DNA of 64,000 bases from Desulfosporosinus acididurans (GTDB lineage Bacteria; Bacillota; Desulfitobacteriia; Desulfitobacteriales; Desulfitobacteriaceae), in assembly GCF_001029285.1 (NCBI RefSeq), contig NZ_LDZY01000003.1:1-64000 (forward strand). Reading direction: 5' to 3'. Shown here piece after piece: positions 45,647 through 56,950 of this stretch (position 1 is its first letter; each line of letters begins with the position of its first letter). The position numbers and the translations under genes are program-made. The notes below the pieces were generated by a model. That model had not been told where the DNA came from. It worked only from the letters and a program-made list of their open reading frames with translations, and ran no database searches.

Positions 45647-46765
45647 TTAACGCTTAACCACTTTTTGTTGACCAAAACCGACTAAGTAATAACTAAAGGG
45701 CAAATAACTGATGATGCGAACTCCAGCATAGCTTAAAATTAAGGTAACCGTAAAGACAATTGGATAGAAAACCCATTGATTGGGGCCTATCTGATGACTG
45801 CTTAAAATATTAATCGTTGTTTGATTAAAAAAGAGATGAATGAGATAAATCCCAAAAGAATAATCCCCGAGTCTCGTCATGACCTTTGCAAAAAAATTCC
45901 TGCTCCGGGCCAGGCTGCCGGCCAAGTTCCATAAGAAAAGAAAGGTTACCAGTCTCAAAACCGGATAAACAAGCTCTGAACCCGTTGTGAAATAGGGCGG
46001 AATTTCATCATAGATATGACCAGTGGTTAAACCTATAACAATAAAAAAACTGGCTCCAAAGGTCAAAATCAGAGACATCGTTCCCCAAATCGGCGTCAGG
46101 CTCTTAGGGAACGCTCTTAATTGGACGAAATGGTCAAAGGAATAAATTCCAAGCGTGAAGTAGAAAAGGTAGGCAATTCCGTTAACCTTAATGACATTGG
46201 CATAAGAGGTATGGGCGCCTACCATCCAAAGAACTTGAATAACGAGCATTCCCGTGAGAAAGTATTCTGATTTGCCGCGTGCTTTACAAAAATCATACCC
46301 TTTAATAATTAAAGGGTAAGCAATATACAGCTGAATAATAATGGCAAAAAACCACAAATGATAGGATGCGTCGGAATGCCAGATGCTTTCGGCAATTAGC
46401 TTCAGATTAGCCGGCAGCGAACTGTTCTGCATTTCCTGCCAATGATTAAACGCCGTGTACAAGGCGGAAAAAATTACATATTGGGGAAGAATCGAACGTG
46501 CCCTTTTAACGTAAAACTTCGTCACAGGGAAATTTTGGCGATAATTCTTCGCTAAAACAAAACCGGAAATTGCAATAAATAAAGGAACGGCAAATTGAGA
46601 AAATACATCCGTCCAAATACCTAAAAGAGCTAAAGTTTTATAAGGCTGAACTTTTGTAAAGTAGCCTGTCGTATGAATTGCTAAAACCGCTAAAATACTA
46701 AATCCTCTAAGAAAATTAATTTCGGCAATTTTCTCTGTTTTGGCTTGAGCCCCTTGATTTTTCAT
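45647..46765 (-). CDS. Acyltransferase 3 family membrane protein
   Basis: 372 aa, ATG 46765, GAGGAAAC upstream. About ten hydrophobic segments; the N-terminus has INFLRGFSILAVLAIHTTG, matching the Acyltransferase_3 signature with the catalytic His. SGFVLAKNYRQ and FGIYLIHLFFNQTTI are typical of the family. It moves acyl groups, most often acetate, onto extracellular sugars. In this locus it probably acetylates the polysaccharide. A second family member follows (46926-47990). Confidence 0.87.
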   Translation of the reverse strand: MKNQGAQAKTEKIAEINFLRGFSILAVLAIHTTGYFTKVQPYKTLALLGIWTDVFSQFAVPLFIAISGFVLAKNYRQNFPVTKFYVKRARSILPQYVIFSALYTAFNHWQEMQNSSLPANLKLIAESIWHSDASYHLWFFAIIIQLYIAYPLIIKGYDFCKARGKSEYFLTGMLVIQVLWMVGAHTSYANVIKVNGIAYLFYFTLGIYSFDHFVQLRAFPKSLTPIWGTMSLILTFGASFFIVIGLTTGHIYDEIPPYFTTGSELVYPVLRLVTFLFLWNLAGSLARSRNFFAKVMTRLGDYSFGIYLIHLFFNQTTINILSSHQIGPNQWVFYPIVFTVTLILSYAGVRIISYLPFSYYLVGFGQQKVVKR

Positions 46766-46866
46766 TAATCTCTACGTTTCCTCTTTTAGTATAATTACTC
46801 GTTTATCTGCTCTCGATAAAGACAGACAGCTATATGCACTTGCTGCATACGGGGCCTGCTTAATTT

Positions 46867-46914
46867 ATCCAGTCGCAGGGCTCCCACTTCACAAGCGGGA
46901 GTGATTCCCGAGTT
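46867..46914 (-). mobile_element. IS200/IS605-like remnant, copy F (terminal hairpin only)
   Basis: Minus strand: AACTCGGGAATCACTCCCGC, TTGTGAAGTGGGAGCCC, TGCGACTGGAT. Carries only the family right-end hairpin. Confidence 0.4.
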
Positions 46915-46925
46915 ATCTATTATAA

Positions 46926-47990
46926 TTATACTGATTTGTTGGGAAGATTACAAAAATCGGTCTGGTTTTGGTTATCCTTTTGACGAGTCTCACCCAAAGC
47001 AAAATAGCGTCCGTAAGGGACATGCTGTATTACCTGATAAAAGAGAAGAGGGACAATAATCCCGATAACAAAAAAACGCAGAGGTGTAATGGCCAGGAAC
47101 CGGCGAGCAAAAGCAGCTGCACCGGGATGCAAATACATAATCACCATGGATGCTTCCCCAATATAGCTTAATCCCTGTTTCAACCCCTGAATGTGTTCAA
47201 GGAACATGCTCAGTTGAACGAAAAGCACGATGAACGCTGCCGGAAGCAGAAGGTTTGTTCCGAAATAATAGTATTGACGATGTTTCATATCCAAACCATA
47301 GTCCAGGATATGGTGAGCATATAAATAAATAAAGCCTAAAACTATGATCCATGCAATCCCGAAAGCCATGCGCCGTATTTTCAGGTCTTCCAGAAGCTTT
47401 CTTTGTCTCATGAGATGTCCGAGAGCATAAAACACAATGGCATAGAGGCCGACATCCAAATTCCAAGGCACAAAGGTGTTGGGCAGATAGCGTGATTCAC
47501 CATAAGCCAGCAAGAAGCACCCTGCGATTATCAGCCCTCTCACCAAAGGGGAAGAAAGCTTACGACAGAAAACATCATAAACGACCTGAACAAAAAGCAA
47601 AACAGTGGGAAACCAAAAGGTGGCATATACTCCTCCTAAAAGACTGCCTCCCAATAAAAGGGCTTCCCAATTCTGGTGCCAAAATTCCAGCGCCGAATAA
47701 CCTCTGTAACCATTGAAGACAAGAACCGGCAGAGTCAAAAGAACGAGATAAAACACATAGGGCACTATAAGGTGCTTTACTTTGCGCTGAACATACTGAG
47801 TACCTTTAGACATAGGTTTAAAGCTGTACAAATAGCCGCTGATCCAAAAAAACAAGGGCATATGAAACCAAAACATATAGAAGGAAACTTTGCTTCCTGC
47901 GTGTCCCCAGACAACGGTCAAAATTCCCAGGCCTTTTAAAATATCGGCCCATTCAAGGTGTTTCGTTTCCTGGGCTAAGTTGATTCCCAC
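46926..47990 (-). CDS. Acyltransferase 3 family membrane protein (second copy)
   Basis: 354 aa from GTG 47990. It has an N-terminal WADILKGLGILTVVWGHAGS with the conserved His, FHMPLFFWISGYLYSFK, and about ten hydrophobic segments ending with IMYLHPGAAAFARRFL. These are hallmarks of the Acyltransferase_3/OatA-NodX family. It probably decorates extracellular glycan with acetyl groups, like the neighbouring gene at 45647-46765; the two differ enough to act on different positions. Confidence 0.85.
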   Translation of the reverse strand: MGINLAQETKHLEWADILKGLGILTVVWGHAGSKVSFYMFWFHMPLFFWISGYLYSFKPMSKGTQYVQRKVKHLIVPYVFYLVLLTLPVLVFNGYRGYSALEFWHQNWEALLLGGSLLGGVYATFWFPTVLLFVQVVYDVFCRKLSSPLVRGLIIAGCFLLAYGESRYLPNTFVPWNLDVGLYAIVFYALGHLMRQRKLLEDLKIRRMAFGIAWIIVLGFIYLYAHHILDYGLDMKHRQYYYFGTNLLLPAAFIVLFVQLSMFLEHIQGLKQGLSYIGEASMVIMYLHPGAAAFARRFLAITPLRFFVIGIIVPLLFYQVIQHVPYGRYFALGETRQKDNQNQTDFCNLPNKSV

Positions 47991-48215
47991 CTTTCCCTTC
48001 GGCCTCCCTTGTTCTTTTATTAATTAATTAAACTCAGGATAGTTTATCATAGACCAGCCGTTTCTGCACGCTAAAGAAAGTTTTGCGATGAACTCTGTTT
48101 CTTCCTCAAAAAAGCTCCGCTTAGCAACCAGCAGATTTGTGAGTAAATCTAGCCGTTGGAAGCGGAGCATCTTGCAGTGAGTAAACTCGAGATTACCTCT
48201 AGTTTTTTGGATCTT

Positions 48216-48956
48216 TTAATTACTGATGGAGCTCTCACCGGTAATCAGCCAATGAGAATTCAATTTCATCAGGTTCACGCGAACATGTACATTTTGTTCA
48301 TGCTCTTCCCCGACAGGAACGCTCTCAGTGATATTGTAATCCCTGGCGGTGTAACGGTAATCTACCCGCAGAGTTGCTGTATTATCATCGGCACTTTCTA
48401 CATCGACCCGATCAAAGTTAACGGAGGTGACGTCCAAACCTATGCCCTGAACTAGGAATTCTTCGGCGCGCCGTGCATGTTTTTCATATATCTCTCCGGA
48501 ATAGGCCTTGGCAAGCTTTAAGCGGAAGGTGTCAATATCCACCGACTTCCAAGCATCAAAAAATGTCCCAATATCCTGTTTATAATCGGCAATTATTTGA
48601 TTCTTTAAAGCCTCAGGGACAGAGGTTCCTTTTGCCTGCCCTTGGCTGCCGCCATTTTGAGCTGCTGTATTGGCGCTTAAACTTGAATCGCTCTGACCCG
48701 GAGTGGAAGAGTTTCCCGATGTTTGATCCGAAGTCGAGTTATTTACGGAGGTATCCGTCTCTGTATTGCCCGTTTGCGGGACTTGACTTGAATCAGCAAC
48801 TGGGACCGAAACTGTATGGACATTTTCCTGCCCCCGCAGCTTGTTAATAAAGGAGGCAGCTGAACTGGAATTTGCAACTAATGACATTCCTATTATCCCT
48901 GTCAAAACCCCCAAACCTAGCGTCAACCCGCCTATTAGGTAATTCATTTTACGCAT
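48216..48956 (-). CDS. Membrane-anchored extracellular protein of unknown function
   Basis: 246 aa from ATG 48956, with GAAGGAGA eleven bases upstream; earlier in-frame starts lack such a site. A single N-terminal hydrophobic segment (YLIGGLTLGLGVLTGIIGMS) is followed by a Ser/Thr/Gln-rich linker (about residues 55-110). The C-terminal domain contains NQIIADYKQDIGTFFDAWKS and beta-rich VESADDNTATLRVDYRYTARD. The C-terminal half looks like an NTF2-like or DUF4878-like alpha+beta fold, but I do not recognise it with confidence. It is likely anchored in the membrane with the domain outside. It lies between acyltransferases and galU. Confidence 0.75.
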   Translation of the reverse strand: MRKMNYLIGGLTLGLGVLTGIIGMSLVANSSSAASFINKLRGQENVHTVSVPVADSSQVPQTGNTETDTSVNNSTSDQTSGNSSTPGQSDSSLSANTAAQNGGSQGQAKGTSVPEALKNQIIADYKQDIGTFFDAWKSVDIDTFRLKLAKAYSGEIYEKHARRAEEFLVQGIGLDVTSVNFDRVDVESADDNTATLRVDYRYTARDYNITESVPVGEEHEQNVHVRVNLMKLNSHWLITGESSISN

Positions 48957-49043
48957 AAAGACCAAAATCTCCTTCAACTGGATTTTTACTACTATCATGA
49001 CCAGTGAAAAAGATTTTTAGACATTTAGGCCTTAATTTAGGAA

Positions 49044-49152
49044 GTGAACTCGTTCAGAACATCGAGACTTCGGCGGGGGACTCTACCCCCACCGAAGCAG
49101 AGTACAGGGGGACCCACTCCCACTTAAAGAAGTGGGAGTCTTACGCTTGGAT
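49044..49152 (+). mobile_element. IS200/IS605-like remnant, copy G
   Basis: GTGAACTCGTTCAGAACATC, GGGGGACTCTACCCCCACCG, GGACCCACTCCCACTTAAAG and GAAGTGGGAGTCTTACGCTTGG. A complete-looking member of the family in plus orientation. It stops exactly where the next perfect hairpin begins. Confidence 0.55.
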
Positions 49153-49192
49153 AAATCGCAAGGCCTGTCCATTCGGGCAGGCCTTGCGATTT
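49153..49192. terminator. Rho-independent-type hairpin
   Basis: AAATCGCAAGGCCTG paired with CAGGCCTTGCGATTT, short loop, T-rich on either strand. It may terminate the minus-strand gene at 49535 or act in both directions. Confidence 0.6.
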
Positions 49193-49534
49193 ATTCAATT
49201 GCTATGGGTGGTTTTTCTTGCAACAACTTAATTAGTTTTCAACCTTGTCAAACAAGGTCACAGTCTACTGAATCAAGTTGTTTATTCAGTTGTTTAATAG
49301 CAAGTCAAATTTCGTCTAAGATCATCCCTTTAGACAGCGAAATTCTATTTTAAAATCAGGTTTTCCATGTGTCATCTCAACATGCTTAACCCTTATGTCT
49401 TTTAAAAAATAATCTATGCGAGATACCTATTGCCGTTTGCACCATGGAAATAATTCTGCGCATTCCTTGCCAGTTTAATTGCTCCGACTAAGCTGCATAC
49501 CCCTTCTGTTATTACTGCTTAACCAAACCTCGAA

Positions 49535-50341
49535 TTAGGTCCGTTTAGTTGCAAACGGCGTTGCCCCATAGATTTTAGAATTTGTATCATTGCGAAAGAT
49601 ATGACTATCTAAGTCATGAATCCCCTGATGGAATTGCTCAATTCGAGCCTTATCTTTCGAATCAAAGGCATCGATCCCCGTATTTAGCAGAAGGTCGAAA
49701 TAATTCGTGAACGCTGCCGCTTTGCTTGCATTGGGCTCATTTTTAAGCTGCTTGTCCCAAAGAGTCTTGTGGAAGATGATGTACTTTTTGATATCCTGTT
49801 CGTTCATTTGAGGACCTGCTGCCGGTCCATACAGATAGCCATCCACATATTGATGGATGTTCCACGCAGTGCCAAAGGCTAACGTTTTGGCATCATTGCT
49901 TAAGGCGTTGTCTCCGAAGTAAGCTGCAACCGATGGCGCCAAGTCGATTTTGGTCGTATCCGGTTCCTTATATTTATTTTTGGAACCTGTGTCACCTTGA
50001 GCAGGTGTGTTAATCGTACTGGGAGCAATTACGGTTGGCGTGGCTTTTCCGGGTGCTGCCCCACCGTCAGGCAACGACGCACCAGTCCCAGATCCAGATC
50101 CAGTTCCGGGTCCGGTTCCCGTCCCTGTGCCTGTGCCCGTGCCACTGGCGGCCGCATTGTTGCCAGGTGTATTGGTGTTGTCAACTACTGGATTCTGAAT
50201 AACTGCTTGGTCTGATACCGTGCTTTGTTGCCGAAATACTTTCCACACACTGGGTCCATAAACCCCGGCGGCAACAACAGCGCCTGCCAGAACCAGCGTT
50301 CCCGCAACAGTCGCTATCCGCTTCTTATCCATTGGCCTCAT
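49535..50341 (-). CDS. Membrane-anchored protein with Gly-Thr-rich linker, unknown function
   Basis: 268 aa from ATG 50341, nine bases after AGGAGGG. One N-terminal hydrophobic segment (IATVAGTLVLAGAVVAAGVY) is followed by a Gly/Thr/Ser repeat linker (GTGTGTGTGPGTGSGSG, residues about 65-90). A mainly helical C-terminal domain (about 130-268) carries FGDNALSNDAKTLAFGTAWN and FTNYFDLLLNTGIDAFDSK. No family was recognised. It probably faces outward from the membrane. Sequence-wise it is unlike the other anchored protein at 48216, though the layout is the same. Confidence 0.72.
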   Translation of the reverse strand: MRPMDKKRIATVAGTLVLAGAVVAAGVYGPSVWKVFRQQSTVSDQAVIQNPVVDNTNTPGNNAAASGTGTGTGTGTGPGTGSGSGTGASLPDGGAAPGKATPTVIAPSTINTPAQGDTGSKNKYKEPDTTKIDLAPSVAAYFGDNALSNDAKTLAFGTAWNIHQYVDGYLYGPAAGPQMNEQDIKKYIIFHKTLWDKQLKNEPNASKAAAFTNYFDLLLNTGIDAFDSKDKARIEQFHQGIHDLDSHIFRNDTNSKIYGATPFATKRT

Positions 50342-50536
50342 TGGTCTCTTCCCTCCTTATTTCTTTTTTCTTGGTACGTGAGTATTTTACCAATTATTGG
50401 GAGAGAAGCTTGTCACTTTTGCTGTGTGACACGACCTATTTTCCGTCTCTAGAAGTATCGATTTGCCAACAGACGCTTTAGAGTAATACTTTTTCGCGAA
50501 AATGACTCAGCATTTATCATAATAATTTGTTGATTC

Positions 50537-51424
50537 CTATTCATTGCTACCAATATTTCGTACGAGATTTTGCAAATAACTCATTAGTTCTTCGGCAAGA
50601 TCCTCCCGGCGCAAGGCATATTCAATAGTGGCCTCGACAAACCCCAACTTATCACCCACATCATGCCGGCGTCCGTCAAATTCATAAGCCATAACTTCCT
50701 GATAGCGCCCTAGTTCCTTAATTCCATCTGTAAGCTGTATCTCCCCGCCTTTGCCCGGTGGCAGGGCTTCTAATAGATCAAATATCTCCGGATTTAAAAT
50801 ATAGCGTCCCATAATTGCCAGATGAGTCAGAGGGGCGTCTTCCGGCTGCGGTTTTTCAACCAGATTCTTAGCCCGGTACAGGCGCTCAGCAAACTTTTCA
50901 CCATCAACAATTCCGTATTTAGAAATATCATCCAAAGATACTTCCTGAACCCCGACCATACTGGCACCATAACGCTCATATTGGTTCATCATTTGCCGCA
51001 AGGCAGGTACTTCAGAATTAATAATATCGTCACCCAACAGAACGGCAAAGGGTTCCTGGCCGATAAATTTACGCGCGCTATAGATTGCATGGCCTAAGCC
51101 CAAAGCTTCTTTCTGGCGAACGTAATAGATATCCGCTAACCTTGCGATATCTTGAACCAAATCCAGCAGTTCTTCTTTGGAATTTTTTTCCAGATAGGTC
51201 TCCAGTTCCATGGAGCGGTCAAAGTGGTCTTCAATAGCCCGTTTATTGCGGCCGGTTACGATAATAATATCTTCTATCCCGGAATTAATGGCTTCTTCCA
51301 CAATATATTGAATTGTTGGTTTATCGACAATAGGCAACATCTCTTTCGGTTGGGCCTTCGTTGCCGGTAAAAATCGAGTACCCAGTCCTGCTGCCGGTAT
51401 TACGGCTTTGCGAATTTTGCGCAT
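50537..51424 (-). CDS. galU: UTP-glucose-1-phosphate uridylyltransferase
   Basis: 295 aa from ATG 51424 with AAAGGAGAG seven bases upstream; a longer in-frame start at 51463 is less likely. It has [20 protein letters not shown], the nucleotidyltransferase signature with catalytic Lys/Arg, and [23 protein letters not shown], and [18 protein letters not shown]. It makes UDP-glucose from UTP and glucose-1-phosphate, a precursor for wall and surface glycans. It closes the polysaccharide region on its right side. The only small ambiguity is the start. Confidence 0.96.
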   Translation of the reverse strand: MRKIRKAVIPAAGLGTRFLPATKAQPKEMLPIVDKPTIQYIVEEAINSGIEDIIIVTGRNKRAIEDHFDRSMELETYLEKNSKEELLDLVQDIARLADIYYVRQKEALGLGHAIYSARKFIGQEPFAVLLGDDIINSEVPALRQMMNQYERYGASMVGVQEVSLDDISKYGIVDGEKFAERLYRAKNLVEKPQPEDAPLTHLAIMGRYILNPEIFDLLEALPPGKGGEIQLTDGIKELGRYQEVMAYEFDGRRHDVGDKLGFVEATIEYALRREDLAEELMSYLQNLVRNIGSNE

Positions 51425-51632
51425 AGTTGACTCTCCTTTTTCATAACACTTATTTCTGTCCATTATGTATATAATAGAACTCTCTTACACATTCGCCAAT
51501 AAGCCAAGAAGTTCCTTCCATATACCTATTATTTTAGTATAATAAGGAATTTAAGGAATCACAAGCCACGTCTTCCAATAGATACTTATTAGTACTATGT
51601 ATGGGCCAATTCTGATCAACCATACTAACCCC

Positions 51633-52037
51633 ATGAAAACATTAAAACATTTTCTAATCTACGGAATAGTCGGCCTCGTTCTTGAGGTCATCTATACGGG
51701 GATCGCCTCTCTTCTAAAAGGCGATTACAGTATGCAGGGATTTACCTTTTTGGTTATGTTCCCAATCTATGGCCTTGCTGTATTTCTCGAGCCTCTGCAC
51801 AGCAAAATCCGTACTATCCCTTGGTGGATACGCGGTACCTTTTATTTAACGCTTATTTGGCTTGTTGAGTATACCAGCGGTTTAATGCTGGCGATCATTC
51901 TTGGGCACTGCCCCTGGCACTATTCTGATCCTTTAAACATTAACGGACTTATCACCTTAAAAATGGCCCCTGAATGGTTCTTAGCCGGCTTAGGCTTTGA
52001 GTTTCTGCATGATTATTTAGACAAAATTACAATTTAA
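51633..52037 (+). CDS. CmpB/ABC-transporter-type-IV-like small membrane protein
   Basis: About 134 aa. It starts LKHFLIYGIVGLVLEVIYTG, then FTFLVMFPIYGLAVFLEPL, IRGTFYLTLIWLVEYTSGL and WHYSDPLNINGLITLKMAPEW, the pattern of the "putative ABC-transporter type IV" (CmpB) family with four membrane segments. Neither this ATG nor an in-frame one at 51597 has a clear ribosome site; the shorter start fits family lengths. It is a monocistronic plus-strand gene with its own terminator. Function unknown. Confidence 0.72.
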   Translation: MKTLKHFLIYGIVGLVLEVIYTGIASLLKGDYSMQGFTFLVMFPIYGLAVFLEPLHSKIRTIPWWIRGTFYLTLIWLVEYTSGLMLAIILGHCPWHYSDPLNINGLITLKMAPEWFLAGLGFEFLHDYLDKITI

Positions 52038-52067
52038 TTAACGTTTGGAATTTGCGGACAAATAGCA

Positions 52068-52112
52068 GAAAAGGCTGGAACAAATCGGGACGTCGATTTT
52101 GTTTCAGCCTTT
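52068..52112 (+). terminator. Rho-independent terminator of the CmpB-like gene
   Basis: AAAAGGCTGGAACAAA pairs with TTTTGTTTCAGCCTTT with one gap, followed by AATTTTATT, 31 bp after the stop. Confidence 0.7.
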
Positions 52113-52127
52113 AATTTTATTGCAGCT

Positions 52128-52199
52128 AGTTATAGTCTTTAACTTAGTTATAACCTTTAACTTAGTTATAACCTTTAACTTAGTTATAACCTTTAACTT
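52128..52199. repeat. 18-bp tandem repeat, four copies
   Basis: Unit AGTTATAACCTTTAACTT; the first copy differs at two positions. Sits between the CmpB-like gene and clpP, in non-coding DNA. Confidence 0.85.
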
Positions 52200-52225
52200 T
52201 TATGCCTAACCGCTAAGATTATCTA

Positions 52226-52849
52226 TTAACTATTTTCTTTTGTTTCTTTCTTTAATTCGGCCTTCTCGACTACTTGATCCACTATACCATACTCTTTTGC
52301 TTCTTCAGCAGTCATATAATAATCCCGGTCCGTGTCTTTTTCAACTTTTTCCAATGGTTGGCCTGTTCTTTCAGCCAAAATTTTGTTCATTTTTGCCTTA
52401 GTACGCAGTAATTGTTTGGCATGAATTTCGATTTCCGTTGCTTGCCCGGAAAGGCCATGTCCGCCGATTAAGGGCTGATGGATTAGCACTTCTGCATTAG
52501 GAAGAACAGCGCGTTTTCCTTTAGTTCCGGCAGCTAACAGGAAAGCTCCCATACTGGCAGCCATCCCGATGCAGATGGTGCGTACGTCAGAACGAATGTA
52601 TTGCATGGTGTCGTAAATAGCCATTCCGGCTGTAATTGAACCGCCCGGACTGTTGATGTATAAGTTGATATCCTTTTCAGGATCTTCTGCTTCAAGGAAA
52701 AGCATTTGCGCCACAACAAGATTAGCTACATCGTCGTCGATTGCGCCGCCAAGAAAAATGATTCTGTCTTTAAGAAGACGAGAGTAGATATCATAGGAGC
52801 GTTCTCCGCGATTGGTTTGCTCCACAACCATTGGAACGAGATAACCCAT
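52226..52849 (-). CDS. clpP: ATP-dependent Clp protease proteolytic subunit
   Basis: 207 aa from ATG 52849, with GGGGGAA upstream. Catalytic Ser in [13 protein letters not shown], His in [11 protein letters not shown] and Asp in [10 protein letters not shown] are all present. The N-terminal [20 protein letters not shown] is typical of the axial-pore and hydrophobic-groove region. It forms the 14-mer peptidase that works with ClpX or ClpC. It stands alone; no clpX or tig neighbour is present, so it may be a second clpP in this genome. Confidence 0.95.
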   Translation of the reverse strand: MGYLVPMVVEQTNRGERSYDIYSRLLKDRIIFLGGAIDDDVANLVVAQMLFLEAEDPEKDINLYINSPGGSITAGMAIYDTMQYIRSDVRTICIGMAASMGAFLLAAGTKGKRAVLPNAEVLIHQPLIGGHGLSGQATEIEIHAKQLLRTKAKMNKILAERTGQPLEKVEKDTDRDYYMTAEEAKEYGIVDQVVEKAELKKETKENS

Positions 52850-52933
52850 TTATAATTCCCCCTATTCACAATATTAATTAGCAGTATTTAACCTAATATA
52901 TTCTGGCCGATTACGTTTATTTTATAACAAAGG

Positions 52934-54989
52934 TCAGTTAAGGTCAAATGATTTAAGCTTAAACTTTACTAAAAATGTTGTTCCCTGCGAATTTGTCACC
53001 ACGTCAATACTGGCATCATGACGGGCTGCAATGCCATAACAAACTGCCAGGCCTAAACCAGTCCCCTGTTCTTTTGTTGTTAAGAAAGGAGTACCTAAGC
53101 GGTCGATAATTTCAGGACTAATACCTGTTCCCTCATCGCGGATCGATAAGATGACCGCCTTCTTTCATGGCTTCCAAACCATTGCGGGACAGATTAATAA
53201 TCAATTGCCGGATCTCTTTGTCGTTTAATAATAAATCCGGCACCTCTCCTTTTTCCAAGACGACCAATTTGTCCTCGCGTATTGCATCCACTTCCAAAAG
53301 AGGCCTAATGGATTCTAAAATATCGTTGAGGTTTCCCCGGGCAAACTCGGTGGCCTTCGTTCGGCTGATGGATAAAAACTCTGTGATAATCGAATTGGCT
53401 CGATCAAGCTCACTGATCATAAGGGGAATATAATTTCTATAATGCTCAGACGTTGGATTGGCTTCAAGGAGTTGCAAAAATCCTCTAACCGTTGTCATGG
53501 GATTCCTAACCTCATGGCCAATGCTCGCAGCCATTTCCCCGATCAAATTCATATGTTCCATTCTTGTCATTTCTTTTTCCAATATTTTTTGGGTTGTTAT
53601 GTCACGAACGATTGTCGACATGCCTATAATCTCTCCCCTTTGATTCTTAATAGGGGAAACGGTCAGGTAGACATAAATCAGCTGCCCGTCTTTCTTTATA
53701 CGCTGAGTCTCGCTGTTGGTTACTGAAATCCCGTGAGAAACGTTCCAAATAATATCTCCAAATTCCTGCATTCTGTCTTGAGGAATTAAGCCTTTTATTG
53801 TTTTGCCAATAATCTCCTGTTTAGTATAGCCGTATATTCTTTCTGCCCCTCGGTTCCAATCCAGGATAATCCCTTCTAAGCTCAAACCGATAATTCCTTC
53901 ATCCGTAGACTCGACAATGGATGCTAAGCGTAAAATACGCTCCTGAAACGCTTGCCGCTCCTTGATCTCCTTCTTCAGGTGTTGATTGGTTATCCTGCTC
54001 TCAACAAAAAAGAGTATTAAACTGATAACTGCGGTCCAAATGATCCCATGAACAACAATCTCTCTGCGTTTCTTAGTGGCTTCCTCGAGAATCAAACCCA
54101 TAGGAACATGAACTGACATAGACCAAGGAGTTGTCGTTCTGCCAATCGTTATAGGTTTATAAATTTCATATGAATCTTTATTCATTGTACTAAAACGTTT
54201 TCCTTGTTTAATCGCCTCTTTTGCGCTGCTGTCTTCGACGGCCGCGCCTATTTTAGAGGGATTGCTGCTCGCCACGACTCGGCCATCATTGGACAAAAGG
54301 CTTATATATCCTCTTTCTAGGGGGCCGGCAGAAGTTATCGCCTTCTGAAAGGTTTCAGAGGAAATGTCAATTCCAACAACTCCATCAAAGGTTCCTTCGA
54401 TCATAATGGGCACAACCACCCTGGTTATCATGACGTTTTTACCCATAATCGGATAGCAACAAGGTTCAATTACTGTTTCCTTATTTGTTCTTTTGGGAAT
54501 TAAGTAATAATCTCCTGCTCCTGGGGTTCCATAATTCACGAGAGGTTCTAAATGAATCTTGCCATTTTGATTACTATAATAAGGTATAAAACGGCCTGTG
54601 CCGTCATAACCTGGTTTGTTCTTATAGTCTGCATCCATACCGTCAAGAGCATTCGGTTCCCATAGAGTCCAGACTGCAGTAAACTGAGGGTTATCTTGCA
54701 GGACTTTAGCAAGAATCCTGCCCATTACCACCCGGTCAGGATGGTGAGTAAGCCGCACTTGTTGAAATGTATAGGACAGTGTTCTCGCCGTGTCCATAGC
54801 AAAATCCAGGTTAGCCTTTACATAGGTGCCATTTTCTTCAGCGCTTTCTTCGGCCGATTGATAAGCTGAATCCTTGGCCATTTCACTCGATTCCATCGAT
54901 AGGATATAAGTGATAATCACAAAGGACAGTAAAGTAATTATGCCAAGTGATAGTAAAATTTTTGCTCTCAAGTCTATATTTTTGTGCAC
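52934..54989 (-). pseudogene. Sporulation-type sensor histidine kinase disrupted by a frameshift
   Basis: The frame starting at GTG 54989 (RBS AGGAGAATG) encodes an N-terminal membrane segment, a dCache-like extracytoplasmic domain (about residues 35-290, with TTPWSMSVHVP near its end) and a second membrane segment. A PAS domain (about 345-465) follows. The HisKA motif contains the phospho-His in IGHEVRNPMTTVRGFLQL, and the N-box is INLSRNGLEAMKEGG. It then meets a stop at 53133. The remaining ATPase motifs continue in another frame to a stop at 52934 (VILSIRDEGTGISPEI, TTKEQGTGLGLAVC). The shift lies near 53152-53168. HisKA pattern fits the KinA-KinE phosphorelay group. It may be a real mutation or a sequence error. 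Confidence 0.85.
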
Positions 54990-55149
54990 TTATTCATTCT
55001 CCTGCTGCCTTAGGCACTTATATTGAAACATGATTAAAAAGTTCTCTAAATTTTTCAATAATCCTTTCTTTAATTGCATTTTTATATTCTATAGTTGAAT
55101 TAATTTCATAATGTCAAAAAAACTAATCCTGTATATCAAAGCGACAAGC

Positions 55150-55191
55150 AAAAAGGTTGGGATCTGACTTCATTTCATCAAATCCCAACCT
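55150..55191 (-). terminator. Rho-independent terminator of glnK
   Basis: On the minus strand AGGTTGGGAT and ATCCCAACCT are followed by TTTTTGC, ~30 bp after the glnK stop. Confidence 0.75.
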
Positions 55192-55222
55192 CAACGCTTT
55201 TTTGCGATAGAAAATATATGGG

Positions 55223-56840
<1,618 letters not shown>

Positions 56841-56864
56841 TTGTTATTCCTCCTGTTGAACAAA

Positions 56865-56917
56865 TAAAATGGCGCTTTGAGTTCACTCCGATTAAAGAGT
56901 TAACTCAAAGCGCCATT
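56865..56917 (-). promoter_or_regulatory. Terminator-like hairpin in the amtB leader (possible attenuator)
   Basis: On the minus strand AATGGCGCTTTGAGTT and AACTCAAAGCGCCATT form a 16-bp stem followed by TTATTTG, ~30 bp before the amtB start. If it terminates transcription it could gate amtB-glnK. Confidence 0.55.
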
Positions 56918-56950
56918 GCTTTGTTTCGGTTTTCTTAATATTGGGTCCAG

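Larger units (their letters stand above)
48957..49534. other. Intergenic region with IS200/IS605-like remnant and terminator
   Basis: About 580 bp. Holds remnant copy G (49044-49152) and a strong hairpin (49153-49192) directly after it. The rest (49200-49534) is unremarkable AT-rich DNA with no gene recognised. Confidence 0.6.

Noticed and set aside
52128-52199. CRISPR array
   Set aside because: Repeats are adjacent without spacers; no cas gene is nearby.
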